Assembly: GCA_018266915.1 (NCBI GenBank)
Contig: JAFDZM010000045.1
Coordinates: 1-64,000 of the forward strand
Direction of reading: 5' to 3'
Length of the DNA stretch: 64,000 nucleotides
Source: Bacteroidota bacterium
Lineage (GTDB): Bacteria; Bacteroidota; Bacteroidia; Sphingobacteriales; Sphingobacteriaceae
Shown: in pieces, positions 42,947-51,505 of the stretch
Position numbering within the stretch: the stretch's first letter is position 1
Layout: each line of letters begins with the position of its first letter
Notes under the pieces: generated by a model
Seen by the model: only the letters and a program-made list of their open reading frames with translations
What the model was told of the DNA's origin: nothing
The model's database searches: none
Made by a program: the position numbers and the translations under genes

Positions 42947-43873
42947 ATGAAGATCTACCATCATATCGACGAATTTGTACCTGTTAAAAATGCGGTGGTT
43001 ACCATTGGCACTTTTGATGGCGTGCATCTGGGGCATCGTAAGATTATTGAACGACTAAAACAACTGGCGAAAGAATCGGGCGGTGAAACAGTAATATTGA
43101 CATTTTTTCCTCACCCCCGTATGATCATACATCCTGAAGACCAGGATTTGAAGATGATCAACACCATGGATGAGAAAGCACACCTGCTGGAGCAATTAGG
43201 GGTCGATCATCTTATCATTACTCCTTTTTCAAGAGATTTTTCAAATCAAACCGCAGAGGAATACATCCGCGAAGTATTGGTCAATAAAATAGGCACCAAA
43301 ACCATTGTGATCGGTTATGATCACCGTTTTGGTAAAGACCGCCAGGGTAGTTTAGCAGACTTACAACGATTAGCACCTGTTTATGGCTATAATGTGATCG
43401 AAATACCTGAGCAGGATATTCATGATGTGGCGGTGAGTTCCACCCGTATCCGCAATGCTTTGTTAGGCGACCAGATTGAACTGGCTAACGAATTTTTAGG
43501 TTATCCCTTTTTCATCAGCGGCAAGGTAAATCGCGGCGACCAGATTGGCCGAACTATTGGCTACCCTACCGCCAATATCCTGATCGAAGAAAGCTATAAG
43601 CTTATCCCTGGTGATGGCATATTTGCTGTACATGTATGGCTCGGCAATCAGAAATATAAAGGCATGGGTTACATTGGTCACCGGCCTACAATAAATGGGA
43701 TTACGCGTAACATTGAGGTAAACATCTTCGACTTTAATCAGGATATCTATACCCAGCCTATCCGAATGGAGTTTTTAAATTTTGTAAGAGGCGATATGAA
43801 GTTCACATCATTAGAAGATCTGACCACTCAATTAGGAAAGGATAAAGAAGCTGTATTAGGATTGTTGGGCTAG
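42947..43873 (+). CDS. ribF: Bifunctional riboflavin kinase / FAD synthetase
   Basis: 308 residues. The N-terminal FAD synthetase has VVTIGTFDGVHLGHRKII (about 17-34, nucleotidyltransferase HxGH) and the IGYDHRFGKDRQG loop (about 125). The C-terminal riboflavin kinase has GKVNRGDQIGRTIGYPTANI (about 190-209). It phosphorylates riboflavin to FMN and adenylates FMN to FAD. Last gene of the ftsX-ribF cluster. Its stop overlaps the stop of the convergent LysE gene by four bases. Confidence 0.95.
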   Translation: MKIYHHIDEFVPVKNAVVTIGTFDGVHLGHRKIIERLKQLAKESGGETVILTFFPHPRMIIHPEDQDLKMINTMDEKAHLLEQLGVDHLIITPFSRDFSNQTAEEYIREVLVNKIGTKTIVIGYDHRFGKDRQGSLADLQRLAPVYGYNVIEIPEQDIHDVAVSSTRIRNALLGDQIELANEFLGYPFFISGKVNRGDQIGRTIGYPTANILIEESYKLIPGDGIFAVHVWLGNQKYKGMGYIGHRPTINGITRNIEVNIFDFNQDIYTQPIRMEFLNFVRGDMKFTSLEDLTTQLGKDKEAVLGLLG

Positions 43874-44496
43874 TGCCTAAATACATGCAGGTAAAGCTGC
43901 TTTACTATATGGTATGCCGAAAACGCAAAGAAAAGAATAGCGATACCTGTGTTGATTTTCCTGTTACTCAAATCAAGTTTATCTCTAATAAACTTGGCAA
44001 ACTCAGCATAAATAAACAAGCATAAAAATGCTCCGGCAGCAGAACCTATGCTAAAAATAACAAGCGCCAGTTTACCCGTTTCGATCCATTCATGTGTAAT
44101 AAGGTAAGTACCTGTGATCATCCAGAAAGGTATCTGCACCGGGTTCAGAAATCCAAGCAAAATACCATAAGTAATACTATCGCGACTTGAATTTTTTGAT
44201 TCCTTAGGTGGTTTCTTGCGATGCATCCAGGTAATAACTCCCATCGTGCCAAATAGTACAACCATCACCCAATCAATTGCCGTATCCAGGTGCACCTGTG
44301 CCGACAGCCAGTCGGCTGCATTCATGATAAAATAGGTAAAGAAAAACTCGACGCACGAGAAAGCAGTGATAAACTGCAGCGCCTGTTTCATGCCCCGGTT
44401 TATGGTGATCTGCACCAGCGCCAGGTTAATATTTCCCGGCGGTATATACCCGATAAAGTTGGCGATAAGGCCAATGAAAAAGGTTAAGAAGATCAT
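43870..44496 (-). CDS. LysE-family transporter
   Basis: 208 residues, about six hydrophobic segments. The LysE signature near the N-terminus, FIGYIPPGNINLALVQITINRG (in pieces, residues 15-35), and PVQIPFWMITGTYLI (about 128) are present. A polar loop (HRKKPPKESKNSSRDS) separates the two halves. The family exports amino acids or related metabolites across the inner membrane; the substrate of this one is unknown. Convergent with ribF, four-base overlap of the stops. Confidence 0.88.
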   Translation of the reverse strand: MIFLTFFIGLIANFIGYIPPGNINLALVQITINRGMKQALQFITAFSCVEFFFTYFIMNAADWLSAQVHLDTAIDWVMVVLFGTMGVITWMHRKKPPKESKNSSRDSITYGILLGFLNPVQIPFWMITGTYLITHEWIETGKLALVIFSIGSAAGAFLCLFIYAEFAKFIRDKLDLSNRKINTGIAILFFAFSAYHIVKQLYLHVFRH

Positions 44497-44543
44497 TGGG
44501 GACTAAATTAGGCTTTATTGTTGATTTGCAAATATCCGCCTGG

Positions 44544-44677
44544 ATTTATGCCTTATTTTTTGAGTTTTTTATAGCCTGAATTCAGAAGGTTTCCATAGGG
44601 ATAACGCAGATTTTCCGATTAAAGTTTGCCAGGAAAAATTTAATCCAAAAAGCTCAAAAAAGTTAAAAAGCATAAAT
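44544..44677. repeat. Long imperfect inverted repeat upstream of the APH-type kinase
   Basis: The left part 44544-44573 (TTTATGCCTTATTTTTTGAG then TTTTTT) and the right part 44648-44677 (AAAGCTCAAAAAAGTTAAAA then AGCATAAA) are complementary with gaps, around a 75-base loop. It lies in the spacer between the divergent LysE and kinase genes. Confidence 0.5.
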
Positions 44678-44713
44678 ACATTTGGCTGATTATCAATAAT
44701 TAACCTATCATTT

Positions 44714-45691
44714 ATGATTCCTGAAAACAAAAAAGACGTAGTTAACAAAGCCTTACAAACCGCATTTGGAACCACTGAAATTGAAGAAACCCGCCAGCTT
44801 ACAGCCGGACTATCATCCGCTTTGGTTTACCGGATAGTGGTGGAAGGGAAACCCTATTTGCTTCGTATCATCATGCGAACCGACGAATTTGTCAACCCGG
44901 AACGTGAATATTCTTGCATGAAGGCAGGCGCCGAAATTGGGATTGCGCCAAAGGTTTGGTATACCAGCGTTGCCGACAGGGTTGCGATTACTGATTTTAT
45001 AGATGCTAAACTTTTTCCGGTTGATGAGGCAAGAGTAAAGATGCCTAAGGTTTTGAAGAAGCTGCATTCTCTTCCCGCATTCCCGGCATTCCAGTATATT
45101 GAAGCGGCTGAAAGATTCAACCAAAAATTTAAAACATCGGGGCTTATGCCTGAAGAAGCGACAAATGAAATATTCCTGCAGTTTGACAGGGTTAACAAAA
45201 TCTACCCGCGCAACCAGGAAGACATGGTATCCAGCCATACCGACCTAAAACCTGAGAACACTCTTTATGATGGCGAAAACTTGTGGCTGGTAGATTGGGA
45301 AGCCGCTTTTTCTAATGACCGCTACATCGACATGGCAATTGCAGGGAATTTTTTAATCTTCAGCGATAAGGATGAAATAGAATACCTCAAAAATTATTTT
45401 GATGAAGAAGTCACTGAATACCATCTGGCCCGGTTCTTCCTGATGCGGCAAATCGTTCACACATTTTATTTCACTTGCTTCCTTCTTTTGAGTAATCCGG
45501 CAGCATCAATCGATATAGACACACCGAGACCCGGCTATCGCGAATTTCATGAAGGAATTTGGTCTGGTGAGATCAGTCTGGCTAATATGGACAACCGGCG
45601 ATTATACTCGCTGGTTCACATGGATCAGCTTAAACGCAATCTGAAATCACAACGTTTTGAAGATTCCATGCGCATTATTCAATCAGCTTAG
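44714..45691 (+). CDS. Phosphotransferase, aminoglycoside/choline-kinase fold
   Basis: 325 residues. The kinase-like fold is shown by the nucleotide-binding QLTAGLSSALVYRIVVEGKPYLLRII in pieces (about 24-49), the catalytic HxDxxxxN as SHTDLKPENTLYD (about 176) and the Mg-binding DWE in LVDWEAAFSNDRYIDMA (about 195). Members phosphorylate choline, aminoglycosides or sugars, and many are of unknown substrate. Nothing here points to antibiotic resistance. Codirectional with the next gene (31-base gap), which carries its own promoter box. Confidence 0.87.
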   Translation: MIPENKKDVVNKALQTAFGTTEIEETRQLTAGLSSALVYRIVVEGKPYLLRIIMRTDEFVNPEREYSCMKAGAEIGIAPKVWYTSVADRVAITDFIDAKLFPVDEARVKMPKVLKKLHSLPAFPAFQYIEAAERFNQKFKTSGLMPEEATNEIFLQFDRVNKIYPRNQEDMVSSHTDLKPENTLYDGENLWLVDWEAAFSNDRYIDMAIAGNFLIFSDKDEIEYLKNYFDEEVTEYHLARFFLMRQIVHTFYFTCFLLLSNPAASIDIDTPRPGYREFHEGIWSGEISLANMDNRRLYSLVHMDQLKRNLKSQRFEDSMRIIQSA

Positions 45692-45710
45692 CATTTTCGG
45701 CTGTTAACAG

Positions 45711-45718
45711 TACCTTTG
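45711..45718 (+). promoter_or_regulatory. TACCTTTG -7 box, five bases before a start codon
   Basis: A TAnnTTTG match ending just four bases before the ATG at 45723, so the transcript may be leaderless. Confidence 0.5.
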
Positions 45719-45722
45719 CAGC

Positions 45723-46649
45723 ATGTCATCCAAAAAGATCGTCTCGCTGCTGCCGGCTGCTACCGAAATTGTTTGTGCCTTGGGGTTGGAAGAAAACCTT
45801 GTAGGACGCTCACATGAGTGTGATTTTCCGCAATCAGTAAAACAATTGCCTGTATGCTCAGAAGCAAATATCCCGGACAACCTGAGCAGCGCAGCAATCG
45901 ATATCAAAGTAAAAGAATTGCTGACTGATGCTCTTTCGGTTTATACAGTAAAGCGTGAAATGATCAAACAATTATCTCCGGATGTGGTGATCACCCAGGC
46001 ACAATGCGAGGTATGTGCCATATCGCTGAAAGAAGTGGAAGAAGCACTGGAGGATTATTTGGATAAAGAATCAACCATCATCTCCTTACAGCCTGATAGT
46101 TTGGATGCGATTTTTAATAATATCCGCGAAGTAGCTGCTGTTTTGGATGTCGCTGACAAAGGCGAACAATTAGTAGAAGATTTACAGGAACGGGTAGACA
46201 TCATTCGCCACAAGCTGAAGTTTATGGAGAACAAACCTACTGTGGTTTGCATTGAGTGGCTGGAGCCAATGATGGTATCAGGTAATTGGGTTCCTGAGTT
46301 AGTGAACATTTCAGGAGGAGTACCAGTTTTGGCTGAAAATGGTAAAAATTCGCCTTATGTAAAATGGGAAGAGCTACAACAACAAGATCCGGATGTAATT
46401 ATAGTAATGCCCTGCGGATTTTCGATTGAACGCACCATGAAAGAGGTGGATCTGCTACTTCAGTTGCCGGGATTTTCGGAAATGAAAGCTGTGAAAAACG
46501 ACCGTTTTTATATTGCTGATGGTAACCAATATTTTAATCGCCCCGGTCCGCGCATAGTAGATTCGATTGAGATTTTAGCCGAGATCATCCACCCTAAACA
46601 GTTTATTTTTGGGTACGAGGGGAATGGCTGGATAAAGTTCTCTTTATAA
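45723..46649 (+). CDS. TroA/BtuF-fold binding protein without signal peptide
   Basis: 308 residues. The beginning KKIVSLLPAATEIVCALGLEENLVGRSHECDFP in pieces (about 4-36) is typical of cobalamin/iron periplasmic-binding family proteins. GRSHECDFP plus QCEVCAISLKEVEEAL (about 99-113) resembles the cytosolic subgroup often annotated as cobalamin-binding. No signal peptide or lipobox is present, so it is probably cytoplasmic rather than an ABC importer component. Ligand unknown. The neighbours are a kinase and a hexosaminidase; a TonB-dependent receptor is 2.7 kb away. Confidence 0.82.
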   Translation: MSSKKIVSLLPAATEIVCALGLEENLVGRSHECDFPQSVKQLPVCSEANIPDNLSSAAIDIKVKELLTDALSVYTVKREMIKQLSPDVVITQAQCEVCAISLKEVEEALEDYLDKESTIISLQPDSLDAIFNNIREVAAVLDVADKGEQLVEDLQERVDIIRHKLKFMENKPTVVCIEWLEPMMVSGNWVPELVNISGGVPVLAENGKNSPYVKWEELQQQDPDVIIVMPCGFSIERTMKEVDLLLQLPGFSEMKAVKNDRFYIADGNQYFNRPGPRIVDSIEILAEIIHPKQFIFGYEGNGWIKFSL

Positions 46650-46718
46650 AGGCTTCAGACTTCTTAAAATTTGCAGAAAAGTTTATATTTACGGTTCATT
46701 AAAACCTAATACTAAACT

Positions 46719-49253
46719 ATGCGCCAGTTACTTATTGCCATGCTGATCGTTCTCGGCATCAAGGCAAACGCCACAAAAATTGCTCCTCCACCTTTTAATG
46801 CAAGCGATCTGCAGATAAAATGGGAGGCGGTTCAGGATGATTATCAAAACAAGGCGCAATCACTTAATGCCATCACCATTACCAATACAGGTAAAAATAC
46901 TTTCCCGGCAAGTGGCTGGAAAATCTACTTTAATTCGCCGCATGATTTTTTATCTGCAAGTCCCACCAATAATGTCAAAGTAGATCATGTCAATGGCGAC
47001 CTGTTCAGCTTTACCCCGCTAAGCTCATTTACCGAATTAAAACCCGGCGCCTCTGTACGCATAGAATTTATAGACACTGATAACATTGTAAACATTACAG
47101 ATGTACCTGAAGGTTTTTATATTGTTTGGGATGCACAGGCTGATAAAGGTTACTCTTTCGGAGCAGTTAATGTTACTCCCTTCAAACCGACTTACAAAGG
47201 CTTGATCACTCCTGAGATCATTTACAACCAAAATGCAAGCATCACCGATATTCCCGAAAAACAATTGACTAAGGTATTCCCTACCCCATCAAGCTATTCA
47301 GAAATTAAAGGGATTTTCAGGTTAAACTCGGGCGTACAGATCGTAAACGACAGCCGCTTTGAAAAGGAAGCAGAGTTACTGACCGGCAAATTTCAAGCCA
47401 TGCTGGAGGGCGGCAGCGCTGCAAGTGAGAATACCATCAAACTGGTTTACAAAGAAGGCATGAACCCTGAAGGCTATGCTATGGAAGTAAAGCCGAAGGC
47501 CATCTTCATTGTAGCTTCTACGCCAACAGGGATTTTTTATGGTATACAATCTTTGTTATCGCTCATCTCCCCTTCCGCCTATGCCAAACCGCAAAGCGAG
47601 ATAAAAATACAATGCGTAGAGATACAGGATGCTCCACGCTTTGGCTACCGTGCATTTATGCTGGATGTGGGCCGTAATTTTCAGACTAAAAAGCAGGTGG
47701 AAAGATTGCTTGACTTACTTGCCCTTTATAAGATCAACGTTTTTCATTTCCATTTAACCGAAGATGAAGGCTGGAGACTTGAAATACCTTCACTGCCAGA
47801 ATTAACCGAAGTAGGTTCTCAACGTGGTCATACGGTTGACAGCAAACAATTTTTACCAGCCTGCCATGGATCGGGACCAGAAACCGGCAAACTGGCCGGA
47901 AGCGGTTTTTATACTAAAGCGGATTATATTGAGATATTAAAGTATGCCACCGATAGGCACATCACGGTAATTACTGAAATCGAAACACCGGGCCACGCCC
48001 GTGCCGCCATCAAGGCAATGAACGCCCGCTATGCTAAGCTGATGGCAAAAGGCCAAAAAGCAGAGGCTGAAAAATATTTGTTGTACGACCTGAACGACCA
48101 GTCACAATATAGCTCAAACCAGTTATGGAACGATAATATTATGGACGTGTCGCTGCCATCGACTTACAACTTCATTGGTACGGTGATCAATGATATCGTT
48201 GCGATGTACAAAGAGGCAGGTGCTCCATTAAAAGTGATCCATTTTGGTGGTGACGAGGTTCCGGCGCATGTTTGGGAAAAATCACCTGCTTACCTTGCGC
48301 TACAAGCAAGTCATCCCGAAATACAAAATACCGGCGATCTGTGGTATTATTTCTATGGCAAGGTGAATCAAATGGTGAAAGCCAAAGGCCTTAACCTGGC
48401 AGGCTGGGAAGAAATGGCCCTGCGCAAAACCAAACTCGATGGTAACCCTGTATATGTTCCTAATCCGGATTTTATGCCGGAACATTTACAGGTGGATGTT
48501 TGGAACAATTCGATAGGTGATGGCAATGAAGATCTTGCTTATAAGCTGGCCAACTCGGGTTACAAAACTGTATTGTCGTGCGTTACCAACCTGTATTTTG
48601 ATATGGCGAATTATAAATCGTTTGATGAGCCGGGTTACTATTGGGGGGCGTTTTCGGATATCGATAAGCCATTCTCTTTTATCCCATTTGACTATTTCAA
48701 AAACACCAAAGCTGATAAGAACGGAACGCCAATCAATCGAAATATGTTTATTGGTAAGCAACGATTAACCGATTACGGCAAAAGTAACATTGTCGGACTT
48801 CAATGCGCATTATGGGGTGAAACCGTTAAAACGCAGGAGCGCGAAGAATATATGCTACTACCTCGATTACTTGGTTTTGCTGAACGTGCCTGGGCACAGG
48901 ACCCCGAATGGGCCACCACCAACGATACCACCAAAAGCCAGCAGCTTTACGCCCAGGCATGGTCAAACTTCCTGAATGTCTTAGGCAAACGCGAATTACC
49001 GAGGTTGGATCACCTAAACGGTGGCTACGGCTATCGCATCCCCAAACCGGGGGTGATACAGCAAAACGACAAATTAATAGCTAATGAGCAATTCCCCGGA
49101 ATGACCATCCGGTACACTACAAATGGTAAAGATCCGGACGCAAAAAGCTCCGTTTATAACGATGGTGTTACAATCGGAAATTCGGTAATAAAATTCAGAG
49201 CTTTTAACAACAAAGGCAGGGGTAGCAACGTTACTGCAATAGCTAAACAATAA
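46719..49253 (+). CDS. Secreted beta-N-acetylhexosaminidase (GH20, chitobiase-like)
   Basis: 844 residues with a signal peptide (MRQLLIAMLIVLGIKANA). Domain order: CHB_HEX carbohydrate-binding domain (about 25-150, WKIYFNSPHDF), GH20b (about 165-290), the GH20 TIM barrel (about 300-760) and a chitobiase C-terminal domain (about 775-844). The catalytic pair is Asp-Glu in VIHFGGDEVPAHVWEKSP (about 508). It releases terminal GlcNAc or GalNAc from chitooligosaccharides, peptidoglycan fragments or glycans by substrate-assisted catalysis. A bidirectional stem-loop follows. Confidence 0.93.
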   Translation: MRQLLIAMLIVLGIKANATKIAPPPFNASDLQIKWEAVQDDYQNKAQSLNAITITNTGKNTFPASGWKIYFNSPHDFLSASPTNNVKVDHVNGDLFSFTPLSSFTELKPGASVRIEFIDTDNIVNITDVPEGFYIVWDAQADKGYSFGAVNVTPFKPTYKGLITPEIIYNQNASITDIPEKQLTKVFPTPSSYSEIKGIFRLNSGVQIVNDSRFEKEAELLTGKFQAMLEGGSAASENTIKLVYKEGMNPEGYAMEVKPKAIFIVASTPTGIFYGIQSLLSLISPSAYAKPQSEIKIQCVEIQDAPRFGYRAFMLDVGRNFQTKKQVERLLDLLALYKINVFHFHLTEDEGWRLEIPSLPELTEVGSQRGHTVDSKQFLPACHGSGPETGKLAGSGFYTKADYIEILKYATDRHITVITEIETPGHARAAIKAMNARYAKLMAKGQKAEAEKYLLYDLNDQSQYSSNQLWNDNIMDVSLPSTYNFIGTVINDIVAMYKEAGAPLKVIHFGGDEVPAHVWEKSPAYLALQASHPEIQNTGDLWYYFYGKVNQMVKAKGLNLAGWEEMALRKTKLDGNPVYVPNPDFMPEHLQVDVWNNSIGDGNEDLAYKLANSGYKTVLSCVTNLYFDMANYKSFDEPGYYWGAFSDIDKPFSFIPFDYFKNTKADKNGTPINRNMFIGKQRLTDYGKSNIVGLQCALWGETVKTQEREEYMLLPRLLGFAERAWAQDPEWATTNDTTKSQQLYAQAWSNFLNVLGKRELPRLDHLNGGYGYRIPKPGVIQQNDKLIANEQFPGMTIRYTTNGKDPDAKSSVYNDGVTIGNSVIKFRAFNNKGRGSNVTAIAKQ

Positions 49254-49262
49254 AGCACCGCA

Positions 49263-49301
49263 GCACTAAAAGTTCCCGCTGCAACTGGGGACTTTTAGTG
49301 C
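49263..49301. terminator. Bidirectional stem-loop between convergent genes
   Basis: GCACTAAAAGTTCCC and GGGGACTTTTAGTGC pair over 15 bases with one G-T. The nine-base loop sits nine bases after the GH20 stop and nine bases beyond the TonB-receptor stop. Confidence 0.82.
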
Positions 49302-49309
49302 TCATCCAG

Positions 49310-51376
49310 CTAAAGAGTCAGCTTCATTCCCACATAATAATTTCTTGGCGCTGCGGCGTTATAATAACGATTCCCTACGGCATTCAGGTCGTCCCCCAAA
49401 CTATATTTTTCGTTTAATAGATTATCAATTCCGGCATAAATTGACAGTCTTGTTTTGTTATGCGTTACAGGCTCCCATCCCACTTTTGCTTCAACCAAAT
49501 CGTAGTGTCCCGCATAAGCTGTGTTGGCGTCATTCAAAGGCATCCGGGCGGTATAATTATGCTGCACAAATACATATATCCGCTCAGGGAATTTCACCTG
49601 CATATTAGTGATGAAAACCTGGTTTGGCACGCCAGTCAGTTGCTTACCTGTGCCCCTAAATGAAAATCTATCTAATGTAATTGATTCATTGAATTGCAAT
49701 CCACGAATAAAACTGACACTATTTTGCCTGATGATCCAATCGCTGAAATATAGCTCCAGTCCGGGTTGATTGGTGCCGCCTTCGTTGATGTAATACTGTG
49801 TACCGTCAGCATTTTCCTGCTGTACAATGGCGTTATTAAGCCGGTAATAAAACACAGACGCATCCAGGAACATACTTTCATCAGCATTACGAAGGCGGAA
49901 ACCCGTCTCGTAATTCCAGCCATCTTCAGCTTGTAAACTGGTGTTGATGATGTTGTCAGTCGGCCTTATTTCGGCAGTGGTTGGTGTTGAGTAACCGCGG
50001 CTTACTGAGGCTCTCCAGATAAAATTATTAGTCAACTGGTAAGAAGCAGCTAAACGTGGCATCAGTTGAGGGGTAAAATGCCTGTTGGTAAAATCAGCTT
50101 CATCATTCGGGTATACATTCCTGAATTTGTAGTCATAGAAGTTGAGGCTCAGTGCAGCTTCAATGTGTAGTTTCCGGTTAATATCCGCCAGGTACCGTGC
50201 AAAAAAGAAATGCTGATTAGTATTGATCTTGTCAAGTGTTTGAGCGGTATCTCTTGCCCCTGCTACATTGCCATAGTTGTTGATATCTGAATTGGTTTGC
50301 TGCCATTCTACACCCAGGTTCACTTTCCACTTAATAACAGAATCCGGTTTCCCGCTTAATTCAAAATAACTTCTCAGCCCATAAGTTCCTTCATATCGCT
50401 GTTCATAATTGGTAATGAATGGATTTTTAAAATCCACATAACTACCAAAAACAGAAGTGACATTTTTTAAATTATTACTGATATGCCATTCGTTTGCCAG
50501 TCCGCCTATCCACATTTTCTGATAAATGGCCGCCTTAGCCTGGATTGCCCCCGGCAGCGTTTTAGTCGGTAACCGCGATTGCTGCGGATCAGCCTGAAAT
50601 TGTGCCAGCGTTAACCCTCCCGGCGTTTCATAACCCAGGTCAGAATAAAAACCCAGGAATTTAAGTTGATCAGCTTTGGATAAGGTCACTTTATCTACCG
50701 CCTGAACGTAATTACGATCCATGTAACTATGTTGACGGTATCCGCCATAAGTTTCATAAGCCTGGCTGATGTTCAGTTGATTGTTACCTGAAATATTTTG
50801 CAGTGCCGTGTTCTCATGAAAAAGACCATATGAGCCGCCGTTTAATTCGGCAGATAAGTAATTGCTGTTATTATATCGATTAACCGGGCTGATCAGCACC
50901 ACCCCTCCCGAATTGGCGCCAAATAAACTTCCATCTGGTCCTTTTAATATTTCGATTCCCTGCACGCTGTTTACGTCGATGGCATTCAAATAAGTATTGC
51001 CACCGGCATCGGTTAGTGGTATATCATCATAATAAATCTTTATATCGCGTACGCCGAACGGTGAGCGCAGCAAGCTGCCACGGATAGACAAGCGGTAGCT
51101 TCCCGGCGACCTCTCTTCCATGCGAACACCCGGCACGGTGTTCATCGCCGATACCAGCGAATTTTCGGGTTGTACGGACAATTGCGACGGGCTTAGTACT
51201 GCTACAGAGGCAGGAACGCTTAAAACAGGTTGCTCAATCAGGTAACCCTTTATGGTGAGTTCGGTTAAATGCCTGGCGGTATCCTTCTTTAATGAATCTG
51301 ATCTGCTTTGAGAGAAACTGATAAAAGGGATGGCAATAAATAGCAAAATTGAAGGGTAGAGTTTCATCATAAGCAT
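49310..51376 (-). CDS. TonB-dependent outer membrane receptor
   Basis: 688 residues with a signal peptide (MLMMKLYPSILLFIAIPFISFS). The plug domain covers about 50-170 (VAVLSPSQL, MEERSPGSYRLSIRGS, IEILKGPDGSLFGANSGGVVLI), followed by a 22-strand barrel ending in YYVGMKLTL with a C-terminal hydrophobic residue. It lacks the carboxypeptidase-like N-terminal domain and SusC signatures, which makes an iron chelate, cobalamin or other small ligand more likely than a glycan. No SusD gene is adjacent. The nearby TroA-fold protein (45723) is a possible but unproven partner. Confidence 0.92.
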   Translation of the reverse strand: MLMMKLYPSILLFIAIPFISFSQSRSDSLKKDTARHLTELTIKGYLIEQPVLSVPASVAVLSPSQLSVQPENSLVSAMNTVPGVRMEERSPGSYRLSIRGSLLRSPFGVRDIKIYYDDIPLTDAGGNTYLNAIDVNSVQGIEILKGPDGSLFGANSGGVVLISPVNRYNNSNYLSAELNGGSYGLFHENTALQNISGNNQLNISQAYETYGGYRQHSYMDRNYVQAVDKVTLSKADQLKFLGFYSDLGYETPGGLTLAQFQADPQQSRLPTKTLPGAIQAKAAIYQKMWIGGLANEWHISNNLKNVTSVFGSYVDFKNPFITNYEQRYEGTYGLRSYFELSGKPDSVIKWKVNLGVEWQQTNSDINNYGNVAGARDTAQTLDKINTNQHFFFARYLADINRKLHIEAALSLNFYDYKFRNVYPNDEADFTNRHFTPQLMPRLAASYQLTNNFIWRASVSRGYSTPTTAEIRPTDNIINTSLQAEDGWNYETGFRLRNADESMFLDASVFYYRLNNAIVQQENADGTQYYINEGGTNQPGLELYFSDWIIRQNSVSFIRGLQFNESITLDRFSFRGTGKQLTGVPNQVFITNMQVKFPERIYVFVQHNYTARMPLNDANTAYAGHYDLVEAKVGWEPVTHNKTRLSIYAGIDNLLNEKYSLGDDLNAVGNRYYNAAAPRNYYVGMKLTL

Positions 51377-51505
51377 TAACTGGGCTATAACAAATGTAAC
51401 CCTTTATCCGGCAAAAACCGTTACTGATAAAGAATTTGATACACAAAGAAATACATCACTTAAAATATTATTTTTGAAGTTGGGGTATTTTGCTCAGCCA
51501 ATTTA

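Noticed and set aside
44714..45691. Aminoglycoside-resistance gene
   Set aside because: The APH fold is shared by many metabolic kinases, and nothing in sequence or context indicates an antibiotic substrate.
45723..51376. Complete cobalamin or iron uptake operon
   Set aside because: The TroA-fold protein has no signal peptide, the receptor lies on the other strand and no permease or ATPase gene is near.
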